Source: Sandarakinorhabdus sp. (lineage in GTDB: Bacteria; Pseudomonadota; Alphaproteobacteria; Sphingomonadales; Sphingomonadaceae). From it: DNA of 64,000 bases. A program made the position numbers and the translations under genes. Location: positions 124,001-188,000 of the forward strand of contig JAIMKW010000005.1 in NCBI GenBank assembly GCA_020692215.1, read 5' to 3'. Shown here piece by piece: positions 51,929 to 58,959 of the stretch (the stretch's first letter is position 1; each line of letters opens with the position of its first letter). Below the pieces are notes generated by a model. That model was not told the origin of the DNA, ran no database searches, and was given only the letters and a program-made list of their open reading frames with translations.

Positions 51929-52297
51929 ATGGGAAAATGGGTTGCAGACCAGGTTCTTGATGGGGCTCTGGCAGTGCTGAGCGGTGCGACGCGCATGATC
52001 GCGGTTGGCGGGCAGCCCGCCAGCTTTCAGGCGGCGTGGGACGGGCGCCTGGCGGAAGTTCCGATGACGGCGTTGGATTTTGCGACGTTGGCAGGAGATG
52101 CTTCGGGCCGAAAGGTGGAGGTGGCGGGCAAGACCGGCGTTCCGGTGACTGCGGCAGGGGCGGCCGACCATGTGGCGTTGGTGAACCTGGACGCCGCGCA
52201 ACTGCTGTATGTGACGACCTGCCCTTCCCAGCAGCTTGCGGCGGGGGGAACTGTCGACTTCGACGGCTGGTCTGTCGAGATTGGAGCGCCGCTGTGA
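51929..52297 (+). CDS. Unknown small protein of the fiber module
   Basis: A 122-residue protein (ATG 51929 after GAAGGAG) that starts 15 bp after the beta-helix gene. It reads GKWVADQVLDGALAVLSGATRMIAVGGQPASFQAAWDGRLAEVPMTALDFATLAGDASGRKVEVAGKTGVPVTAAGAADHVALVNLDAAQLLYVTTCPSQQ, mostly predicted beta strands without cysteine pairs or membrane segments. Similar small proteins occur beside adaptor and fiber genes in phages of alphaproteobacteria, but I know of no assigned function. A decoration or fiber-attachment protein is possible. Confidence 0.7.
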   Translation: MGKWVADQVLDGALAVLSGATRMIAVGGQPASFQAAWDGRLAEVPMTALDFATLAGDASGRKVEVAGKTGVPVTAAGAADHVALVNLDAAQLLYVTTCPSQQLAAGGTVDFDGWSVEIGAPL

Positions 52298-52334
52298 TGC
52301 GCGCGATCGCAGCCCTGGCCCGGGAGATGCTGCC

Positions 52335-52610
52335 ATGTTCCTGAAGGATCCTGATGCGGCGGTCGACTATCGGGTCGACTGGACGGCGGCGCTTGGTGAT
52401 GACGTGCGCGTTTTGACGAGCACATGGTCTGTGGTGCCAGACGAGCCTTCCGGTTTGGTTATCGATGGGCAGCAGGCATCTGCGAGCGCGGCAACCGCCC
52501 GTCTTTCGGGCGGGGTTGCCGGCCATGTGTACCGGGTGGGCAACAAGGTGACCTTGTCGGACGGCTCTGTCGATGAGCGAAGCCTGATTTTGCGGGTGGA
52601 GGACCGGTGA
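52335..52610 (+). CDS. Phage fiber-tail adaptor-like protein
   Basis: A 91-residue protein with the pattern of phage fiber-tail adaptors: an N-terminal DPDAAVDYRVDW, then TSTWSVVPDEP and a closing YRVGNKVTLSDGSVDERSLILRVED. In phages these proteins help join fibers to the particle. It is the third gene of the group inserted between capsid and connector, which supports reading the 820-residue protein as a fiber. Its stop shares one base with the start of the connector gene (TGATG). Confidence 0.75.
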   Translation: MFLKDPDAAVDYRVDWTAALGDDVRVLTSTWSVVPDEPSGLVIDGQQASASAATARLSGGVAGHVYRVGNKVTLSDGSVDERSLILRVEDR

Positions 52611-53146
52611 TGGCGAAGGTGGACAAGGCACCGCCTGCGGCGGCGCTTGCTGAGCTGAAGGCTTATCTGCGGATCGAGGAGGGGGCCGAGGACGCGCTGC
52701 TGGCGGGGCTTGTTCGGGCTGCGACCGAGACGGTGGAGGCCATGCTGGGAACCCTGCTGTTCGAGCGCGATGCCGAAGAATGGGGTTGCGTGAAGGATGG
52801 CAGGCTTGCGTTGACCGTTTCACCGGCCGTGCGCCTGATTTCCGTGGCGCTGCTCGCAGACGACGGAAGCGAGGTGCCGGTTGACGCGGAGGCTGTGCAG
52901 TTCTGCACAAGCCGGTTCGGGACTGGCCATGCAGTGCTCTCCGATGTGGCGGAGGGCGACGAGATTGTGGTGCGCTATCGTGCAGGACTGGCCGAGGCGT
53001 GGAATGACGTGCCCGAGATATTGCGGCTGTCGGTAATACGGGCGGCCGCGCATTTCCATGCGCACAGGGACAGCGCCGACGATGGCGGGCTGCCGCCCGC
53101 TGTGCGGCACATGCTGGCCCCGTGGCGTGCGCGCCGGCTTCGTTGA
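52610..53146 (+). CDS. GTA head-tail connector (g6)
   Basis: A 178-residue connector protein of the phage gp6-like type, which sits below the portal. The N-terminal helices LAELKAYLRIEEGAEDALLAGLVRAATETVEAMLGTLLFERD are diagnostic for the family; the C-terminal part has VVRYRAGLAEAWNDVPEILRLSVIRAAAHFHAHRD, with the DVPxxLRxAxLxxxAHxY pattern. ATG at 52610 forms TGATG with the adaptor stop. It is colinear with RcGTA g6. Confidence 0.9.
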   Translation: MAKVDKAPPAAALAELKAYLRIEEGAEDALLAGLVRAATETVEAMLGTLLFERDAEEWGCVKDGRLALTVSPAVRLISVALLADDGSEVPVDAEAVQFCTSRFGTGHAVLSDVAEGDEIVVRYRAGLAEAWNDVPEILRLSVIRAAAHFHAHRDSADDGGLPPAVRHMLAPWRARRLR

Positions 53147-53157
53147 AAGGGGCAGCA

Positions 53158-53490
53158 ATGGCGGAATTTGCAGGGAGCCTTTCCGAGCGGGTGCGTTTCG
53201 AGAGGCGGGTAGAGGCGCGCGGAAGCGCTGGCGACCGCAACTTCGGATGGGTGCCGGCCGGAGAGCGGTGGGCACGGGTGGAACTGCTGGACCGCACTTC
53301 CCAATCGGCCCTGCTGGCCGACACACGGCACTCGGCGCGACGCTGGCGGGTGACTCTGCGTGCCGGACTGATGCTGAGCCTGGACATGCGGATGGTGTGG
53401 CGCGGCCTGGCGCTGAAACTGACGGGGATCGACGAGGATCCTGCCTTTGCAGGCCAGTTGACAGTGATGGTCGAGGACTTCGGCGGCTGA
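53158..53490 (+). CDS. GTA head closure/adaptor protein (g7)
   Basis: A 110-residue head-tail joining protein. GSLSERVRFERRVEARGSAGDRNFGWVPAGERWARVELLDR and RHSARRWRVTLRAG are typical of phage head-tail adaptors of the SPP1 gp16/HK97 gp7 type. It closes the connector after DNA packaging and provides the tail docking surface. ATG at 53158 follows an AAAGGGG ribosome site, 11 bp after the connector stop. Confidence 0.88.
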   Translation: MAEFAGSLSERVRFERRVEARGSAGDRNFGWVPAGERWARVELLDRTSQSALLADTRHSARRWRVTLRAGLMLSLDMRMVWRGLALKLTGIDEDPAFAGQLTVMVEDFGG

Positions 53491-53500
53491 GGAGAATGAC

Positions 53501-53899
53501 ATGCAGGCCAGCCTGGAATTGCAGCGCGCCCTGGTGGCGGCGCTGTCGAGCGATGCTGCGCTGAGTGCGCGGGCTTTGAAGCTCTATGATGGCCCACCGG
53601 CTGACGCGCGACCGCCGTACCTTTCGGTTGGTGCCGATGTGGTTTCTGACCGGGGATGGAAAGGCGGCGGTGGCTATGAACACCGCTTTTCCGTGACGCT
53701 TTGGGATGCCGGCGATGGCCTGGCGGCGGCCAAGGGTGTGATGGCGGATGTGGAGCGCATCGTGCTGCAGATGCCGCGCCAGTTTGGAACTGTGCGGCTG
53801 CTGAGCTTGCGGCTGTTGCGCGCATCGGTGCGGCGATCGCCCAGAAACTGGACGCAGGCGGTGATCGAATTCCGGGCGCTTTCCGTGGTGGGTGCCTGA
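53501..53899 (+). CDS. GTA tail terminator, DUF3168 (g8)
   Basis: A 132-residue DUF3168 protein that caps the tail tube on the head side. The family features are LQRALVAALSSDAALSARALKLYDGPPADARPPYLSVGADVVSDRG, YEHRFSVTLWDAGDGLAAAKGVMADVERIV and a closing VIEFRALS. It lies 10 bp after the closure gene and 18 bp before the major tail gene. Confidence 0.92.
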   Translation: MQASLELQRALVAALSSDAALSARALKLYDGPPADARPPYLSVGADVVSDRGWKGGGGYEHRFSVTLWDAGDGLAAAKGVMADVERIVLQMPRQFGTVRLLSLRLLRASVRRSPRNWTQAVIEFRALSVVGA

Positions 53900-53917
53900 T
53901 TTCAAGGGAGAAATGAC

Positions 53918-54325
53918 ATGGCGATCGAGAGTGGCGCGGCCTTTCTGCTGCGCATGGCGGATGGTGGTGAACCCGAAGCGTTTCGAACGGTTGCGGGCCT
54001 GCGGACGACGCAGATGAGCTTTTCGACCGACCCCGTGGTGGTGACGAACAAGGGTTCGGGTGGGTGGCGCGACCTGTTGCCGGCGGGGGGGGTGAAGTCT
54101 GTCTCGATATCGGGGGCGGGTGTGTTCACCGGATCTGAGGCGGAGCTGGCCTTGAAGGGACGCGCCCTTTCGGGCGCGCTGGACCGGTTCGAGGTGAGCT
54201 TCGAGGGCGGCGAGCGGCTGCGTGGAACATTTCAGGTGACGCGGCTGGACTATTCCGGCGATTTCAATGGTGAGCGAACCTACACCCTGGCGCTGGAAAG
54301 CTCTGGCGCGGTGGAGGCGTTGTGA
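53918..54325 (+). CDS. GTA major tail protein (g9)
   Basis: A 135-residue tail tube protein of the TP901-1/GTA type. Typical are the N-terminal SGAAFLLRMADGGEPEAFRTVAGLRTTQMSFSTDPVVVTNKGSGGWRDLLP and GVKSVSISGAGVFTGSEAE, then VSFEGGERLRGTFQVTRLDYSGDFNGERTYTLALESSG. It forms stacked hexamers of the non-contractile tail. A good ribosome site (AAGGGAGA) precedes the ATG, and the stop overlaps the next gene by four bases. Confidence 0.93.
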   Translation: MAIESGAAFLLRMADGGEPEAFRTVAGLRTTQMSFSTDPVVVTNKGSGGWRDLLPAGGVKSVSISGAGVFTGSEAELALKGRALSGALDRFEVSFEGGERLRGTFQVTRLDYSGDFNGERTYTLALESSGAVEAL

Positions 54326-54624
54326 GTGCCGCCAATCCTGTTCGGGGCGAGGTGTGCCTTGTTCTGGGAGGCGTTGCGCTGCGGCTGAGGCCGAGCTTTT
54401 CGGCACTGATCGCGGCCGAAGGAGAGGTTGGCAGCCTGTTCCGGCTTCTGGAGCGCGCGGGCTCTGGCGACGTGAAATTGGCCGAGATGGGCGCGCTGTT
54501 CTGGCACTGCCTGTTCGAGAGACCCTGCGACCGCAATGCTTTTGAAGAGCGGGTGCTGGCGGCGGGCCCTGTTGCGATGCTGAAGCCGTACCGGGCGCTT
54601 CTGGCTGCGATCTTTGGCGGCTGA
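54322..54624 (+). CDS. GTA gp10 family tail assembly protein
   Basis: A 100-residue protein of the GTA gp10 family: NPVRGEVCLVLGGVALRLRPSFSALIAAEGEVGSLFRLLERAGSGDVKLAEMGALFWHCL. In phages with this order it acts as a tail assembly chaperone together with the next gene. It starts with GTG at 54322, overlapping the tail protein gene by four bases. Confidence 0.88.
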   Translation: MSAANPVRGEVCLVLGGVALRLRPSFSALIAAEGEVGSLFRLLERAGSGDVKLAEMGALFWHCLFERPCDRNAFEERVLAAGPVAMLKPYRALLAAIFGG

Positions 54625-54820
54625 TGTGCAGGATTTTGCCGACCTGGCCCGTGCTGCCGCGGTTGTTGCAACGGGGCAGCTGGGATGGCGACCGGACGAT
54701 TTCTGGGCAGCGACAATGGCGGAGCTGCGATTGGCGATCGAGGGGCGATTTGGTTCTTCAATTGCACCGTTGGCGGGCGCCGAGCTGGAGCGCTTGAGGG
54801 AAAGGCTATCGGATGGATGA
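54614..54820 (+). CDS. GTA tail assembly chaperone (small, g10.1-like)
   Basis: A protein of up to 68 residues with ADLARAAAVVATGQLGWRPDDFWAATMAELRLAIEGR, the phage tail assembly chaperone (TAC) signature, in which the Trp-Arg-Pro and Trp of FW are strongly kept. The start is either TTG at 54614, overlapping gp10 by eleven bases, or GTG at 54626 just after its stop. With gp10 it takes the place of the frameshifted G/GT chaperone pair of lambda. It overlaps the tape measure gene by eight bases. Confidence 0.85.
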   Translation: MAADVQDFADLARAAAVVATGQLGWRPDDFWAATMAELRLAIEGRFGSSIAPLAGAELERLRERLSDG

Positions 54821-55361
54821 GGATTTCGACGCGGTGGGGCTTCGGGTGAGGGCGGACATCTCTGGCTTTGCTCGCGACGTGGCGGACATGCGCGCCACCC
54901 TTTCCGACGGCCTTTCCGGCGGGGCCGACGCGGCAGGGAGGGGGATCGAGGCGGCATTGCGCAGGGCGGCGCGGACCGGGCGGCTGGAATTCGAGGACCT
55001 TGCCCGGGTGGCCGGGCGGGCACTGGGCGAAATTGCGGCTGCTGCGCTGAAGATCGAGTTCGGTTCCGGGGGGGGCGGTTCGGCTGTGTCCTCGGTTGCG
55101 GCCGGGCTACTGGGCCTGCCTGGCAGGGCCACCGGGGGGCCGGTTGCACCCGGCAGGGCCTATGTTGTGGGAGAGAGCGGCCCGGAGCTGTTCGTGCCCA
55201 CATCGAGCGGGCGTGTAGAGCGTGGCGGCGGTGCCCGCGGGACCGTGAATGTAACCGTGAATGTTGCCGCCCCGCGCGACGCCGGGCGCGAATTCATGGC
55301 CCAGACGGGGCGCCAGGTGGCGCGCGAAGTGCGCCGCGCGCTCACACGGGCAGGGGGCTGA
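54813..55361 (+). CDS. GTA tail tape measure protein, short (g11)
   Basis: A 182-residue tape measure protein, much shorter than those of siphophages, which fits the short tails of RcGTA-type particles. It has an N-terminal helical region with VRADISGFARDVADMRATLSDGLSGGADAAGRGIEAALRRAARTGRLEFEDLARVAGRALGEIAAAALK, a Gly-rich middle and RATGGPVAPGRAYVVGESGPELFVPTSSGRV, common to tape measure C-termini. It overlaps the chaperone gene by eight bases. Confidence 0.88.
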   Translation: MDEDFDAVGLRVRADISGFARDVADMRATLSDGLSGGADAAGRGIEAALRRAARTGRLEFEDLARVAGRALGEIAAAALKIEFGSGGGGSAVSSVAAGLLGLPGRATGGPVAPGRAYVVGESGPELFVPTSSGRVERGGGARGTVNVTVNVAAPRDAGREFMAQTGRQVAREVRRALTRAGG

Positions 55362-55362
55362 G

Positions 55363-57708
55363 GTGGAGCATTATCTTGCGAGCCGGGCGGATCAGCAGCG
55401 CCGGGGATGGGCGAAGCGCTTCGCCCCGAGATTGTGGACCGTGGATTTCCCCCGGCCGATGATGGCTGCAGTGACTGTGCCTGCGCCGGATGTCGTTCGG
55501 GTCGACCTTGATTTCCTGACACGCTCCGATCTGGCCGGGCTGATCTGGGCGAGCGAGGACCGCTGGTCGCACCCGCTGCTGGCCTATCGGACCGAGCGGG
55601 ATTATCGCGGAACGGCGCTGTCGTTTGACTGGGTGGCCGGAGCCGGGGTGATGCCGCTCGATGCGCTCAATGGGCCTGTCCTGACGATTGAGGGGCGGGA
55701 TGCGGGCGGCGTCGAGCGGGTCTGGTTCGTGAGGCTGTGGAACTATGCCGATGGAGGGCCGATGGCGGCCAGGATCGCGCTGGATTTCGACAATCTGCGC
55801 GCTGGATTCGGAGTGGGCGGCGACCTTGTTTTCGCCGGCGACATCGACCGCATGTTCATATCGCTGGTCTGCGACAGCTTCGATGGATCCAGCAGCGCGC
55901 TTTCAACTGCGGTGGAGAGTTTTGTCGAGCTGCGCGCAATCTTGGCCGACGGGCCTGGATCGACGATTGCCATCGGGGACGCCTTTTTGCCCGAGCATCG
56001 GCTCAGGATGTGTTCGGCTTATGATGACAGCTATATCCAGCCGCCTGAGCGACTGGTGGAGCAGTGGCAGGCGCTTGGGTATCGCGGGTTTGTGAACCAC
56101 TATGTCGGGATGAGCCATTATTATGCGCTCTCCCACAGTGGCAGTGGACGTTTCGAAGTAGCTGCCGGGCTGTGTGGTGCGGCCCGTGCCTGGCACCGGG
56201 CGCTGGCCAATGCTTTGCGGAAAGCCGGGATGGACCTGATCCTGTCGCTGTCCTTCGAGCTGTTCGACGCCAATGCGCCGCTTGCCTGGGCGCAGAAGGA
56301 CGCCATGGGCAACCGCGCCCTGACTGGCTGGGTTCCGCCTTCCACGCTGATATCGCCTTGCAATCCGATGGCGATGGTCTGGTTGCAGGATGTTGCGGCG
56401 GCCTTTTGCCAGATTGCGGTGGATGCCGGATTGGCCGTTCACTTTCAGGTGGGTGAGCCATGGTGGTGGGTGGGTGGCGACGGCAGGCCCTGCTTCTATG
56501 ATGCCGAAACCATTGCATTGTGGACCCTGGAGAAGGGCGGTGCGCCGCCGATCATGGCCGATGCCGCGGGTGCTCGAAGCGCGGCGGAGCAGGGCTATCT
56601 GGACTGGCTTGGTGATCGGTTGTTCGATGCGACGGCATCCGTTCGATCAGCCGCCGAAGCGGCGGCGGGCGCTGGCCCCTTCACATCCTATTTGCTGTTT
56701 TATGCACCGCAGGTGCTGGATGCGGCATCGCCCGATCTTCAGCGGGCCAACATGCCATCGGGCTGGGCTTTTCCATTCTGGGATGTCTTGCAGCTGGAAG
56801 ACTATAGCTTTGTGGTGCGTGCGGATGAGGCGGGGATGCGGCGTGGCCGCGAGGCGGTTTCCCAGAGGCTGGGCTATCCGCTGGCGCGACAGCATTATCT
56901 TTCAGGGTTTGTGTTGGATCCGCACTCTGCCGCTGTCGAGTGGCCGCGCATTGGCGATGCTGCTGCAGATGCCCTGTCGCGGGGAGTTTCCGAAGTTCTT
57001 GTCTGGGCATGGCCGCAGGCTGCCCGGGACGGATTTCAGTGGATCGATCTGGCCTGGAATGCCGGACAGGAGGAGAGTGGCGTGGACGCCTTTCATGACG
57101 TGCGGTTTCCTCTTGAGCTTGGTTTCGAGGCCATTGGCGGCCCGGAGTTTGCGACGCAGGTTGCCATGCTGGCTTCAGGGCATGAGCAGCGCAATGTGCA
57201 GTGGGCTCAAGCGCGGCTGACCTACGAAGCTGGCCTTGGTGTTCGTTCGGATGCGGACCTGGTGGTTTTGTTGGGTTTTTTTCGTGCGCGCCGAGGCCAA
57301 GCCTTTGCCTTTCGGTTTCGCGATCCTCTGGACTGGCGCAGCGCTGATCTGGAAACGCCGATCACTGCCTTTGACCAGTTGCTGGGAACGGGCGATGGCA
57401 TGCGCCAATCGTTCCCCTTGATGAAGCGATACGGCTTTGAAGGGGCAGAAGAACTGCGGCGGATCACGCGGCCGATTGCGGATACGGTGAACGTTGCTGT
57501 GGGCGGGACGCAATTGCTGTCTGGCTGGAGCCTACTGCCCGGCGGGACTGTGCTGTTTGATGTTGCCCCCCCAGCAGGGGCCGAAGTTCGGGCAGGCTTT
57601 GCGTTCGATGTGCCTGTGCGCTTTGCAACCGATCGGCTGGACATCTCTCTTTCGGGATGGCGGGCTGGAGAGTTGCCCTCTGTTCCGCTGGTGGAGGTGC
57701 GGGAGTGA
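55363..57708 (+). CDS. GTA distal tail protein: hydrolase-like N-terminus fused to DUF2460 (g12)
   Basis: A 781-residue protein in which only residues from about 575 (FHDVRFPLELGFEAIGGPEFATQV, then AQARLTYEAGLGVRSDADLVVLLGFFRARRGQAFAFRFRDPLDWRSADLE) match DUF2460, the whole of g12 in RcGTA (about 210 residues). The first 570 residues read like a TIM-barrel carbohydrate-active or tail-sheath domain: LILSLSFELFDANAPLAWAQKDAMGN, FQVGEPWWWVGGDGRPCFYD and EVLVWAWPQAARDGFQWIDLAW. The start is GTG at 55363, one base after the tape measure stop. It may digest or bind a surface glycan. The fusion seems complete and intact. Confidence 0.85.
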   Translation: MEHYLASRADQQRRGWAKRFAPRLWTVDFPRPMMAAVTVPAPDVVRVDLDFLTRSDLAGLIWASEDRWSHPLLAYRTERDYRGTALSFDWVAGAGVMPLDALNGPVLTIEGRDAGGVERVWFVRLWNYADGGPMAARIALDFDNLRAGFGVGGDLVFAGDIDRMFISLVCDSFDGSSSALSTAVESFVELRAILADGPGSTIAIGDAFLPEHRLRMCSAYDDSYIQPPERLVEQWQALGYRGFVNHYVGMSHYYALSHSGSGRFEVAAGLCGAARAWHRALANALRKAGMDLILSLSFELFDANAPLAWAQKDAMGNRALTGWVPPSTLISPCNPMAMVWLQDVAAAFCQIAVDAGLAVHFQVGEPWWWVGGDGRPCFYDAETIALWTLEKGGAPPIMADAAGARSAAEQGYLDWLGDRLFDATASVRSAAEAAAGAGPFTSYLLFYAPQVLDAASPDLQRANMPSGWAFPFWDVLQLEDYSFVVRADEAGMRRGREAVSQRLGYPLARQHYLSGFVLDPHSAAVEWPRIGDAAADALSRGVSEVLVWAWPQAARDGFQWIDLAWNAGQEESGVDAFHDVRFPLELGFEAIGGPEFATQVAMLASGHEQRNVQWAQARLTYEAGLGVRSDADLVVLLGFFRARRGQAFAFRFRDPLDWRSADLETPITAFDQLLGTGDGMRQSFPLMKRYGFEGAEELRRITRPIADTVNVAVGGTQLLSGWSLLPGGTVLFDVAPPAGAEVRAGFAFDVPVRFATDRLDISLSGWRAGELPSVPLVEVRE

Positions 57709-58544
57709 CCGCCGCGATTGAAGGCGCGCTTGCTGGCGAGGCGACGGCGATTGCGCTTTGCTGGAAGCTGACACGTGCTGATGGCGTGATTCTGGGGTTC
57801 ACGGGGCATGATCGGGACTTGCGACGAGACGGCCTGCTGTTTCGGGCCAAGCCAGGCATGACACCATCGGCTGTCAGCCTGCGCGATGGCTATTCGGCCG
57901 ATAGTATGGACGTGGCGGGCGTGCTCGATGCCTCGGCGATTTCAGCAGATGACCTCGATGCGGGGCGTTGGACCGGTGCGCAACTGGAGTTGTTGGCTTG
58001 TGACTGGACGGCCCCTGAAGTCGAGATGCTGCGGCTGATGCGCGGCACCATCGGAGATGTCGTCCGTGCTATGGACGGCGCCGACGGGGCCTTTCGGGTC
58101 GAGCTGGTTTCGGACATGGCGCGCCTGGCCGCAGCAGGGGCCCCGCGATGTTCTCCGCTCTGCAGAGCCGATCTGGGCGATGCCCGCTGCGGAGTGGACA
58201 TGGACGCGCGGCGGATACAGATGCTGGCGGTTGGTGGCACGGGCGCGGAGATCGTGCTTGAGGAGGCCGTTCCAAGACCGGGCGACTATGCGCATGGGCG
58301 ATTGCGGATTGTGACCGGCCGACTGGCCGGGCTCGATCGCCGGATTGCCCGGGTGGCGGGATCGGTCGTGACAGTGGAGGAACCGATCTGGTCTGAAGGC
58401 GTGGCGGGTGCGCAACTGTGGATCTGGGAAGGGTGCGACAAGCGGTTCGAAACCTGTTCCACCCGGTTCGCCAACGCCGCTGCCTTTGACGGTGAGCCGC
58501 ATGTGCCCGGCACGGATGCCCTTGTGCGCTATGGCGAGATCTGA
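57705..58544 (+). CDS. GTA baseplate hub protein, DUF2163 (g13)
   Basis: A 279-residue DUF2163/phage_BR0599-type hub protein. Typical are ALCWKLTRADGVILGFTGHDRDLRRDGLLFRAKPGMTPSAVSLRDGYSADSMDVAGVLDASAISADDLDAGRWTGAQLELLACDW and the C-terminal cysteines C-x6-C in WEGCDKRFETCSTRFANAAAFDGEPHVPG, which bind an iron-sulfur cluster in the RcGTA hub. GTG start overlaps the g12 stop (GTGA). Confidence 0.93.
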   Translation: MTAAIEGALAGEATAIALCWKLTRADGVILGFTGHDRDLRRDGLLFRAKPGMTPSAVSLRDGYSADSMDVAGVLDASAISADDLDAGRWTGAQLELLACDWTAPEVEMLRLMRGTIGDVVRAMDGADGAFRVELVSDMARLAAAGAPRCSPLCRADLGDARCGVDMDARRIQMLAVGGTGAEIVLEEAVPRPGDYAHGRLRIVTGRLAGLDRRIARVAGSVVTVEEPIWSEGVAGAQLWIWEGCDKRFETCSTRFANAAAFDGEPHVPGTDALVRYGEI

Positions 58545-58959
58545 TGGCCACCCAAGTGCGGCGCTGGTGGTTGAGGGAGCTCGCGCCCTTTTGGGGCGAC
58601 CCTTTCGGCCGCAGGGACGCAGCGCGGAGGGCCAGGATTGCCTTGGGCTTGTCATTGCCGCGGCGCGGGCCGGCGGGATCAGGGTTGCCGAACATCGCAA
58701 TCTTCCGTTGAGGGGCCTGGCCACCGAGGAGGCCTGCGCGCTGCTGGCAAGAGCAGGCTGCCGCGAACTCACGGTGCCTGAAGCCCGGCCTGGAGATATC
58801 CTTTTGCAGGTGCCGGCTGCCCGGCAGATCCACCTTGCGATTGTGACGATGCTCGGGATTGTCGAGGCCCATGGGGGACTGAGACGCGTTGTCGAGAGGC
58901 CCCTTGCGGCCGGGGAGCAATGGCATTCCGCCTGGCGGCTGCCGATGGGAGATGATTGA
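58531..58959 (+). CDS. GTA peptidoglycan peptidase, NlpC/P60 type (g14)
   Basis: A 142-residue NlpC/P60 cysteine peptidase carried at the tail tip, expected to open the recipient cell wall. The catalytic Cys is residue 37 in SAEGQDCLGLVIAAARAGG, and the His is residue 101 in QIHLAIVTM. The final AAGEQWHSAWRLP is a common family ending. The ATG at 58531 overlaps g13 by 14 bases, and the stop shares a base with the g15 start (TGATG). Confidence 0.92.
   Translation: MARSDGHPSAALVVEGARALLGRPFRPQGRSAEGQDCLGLVIAAARAGGIRVAEHRNLPLRGLATEEACALLARAGCRELTVPEARPGDILLQVPAARQIHLAIVTMLGIVEAHGGLRRVVERPLAAGEQWHSAWRLPMGDD

Noticed and set aside
51402..53825. An 807-codon minus-strand frame over the fiber module and connector genes
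   Set aside because: Ser/Pro/Arg-rich and antisense to well-supported genes.
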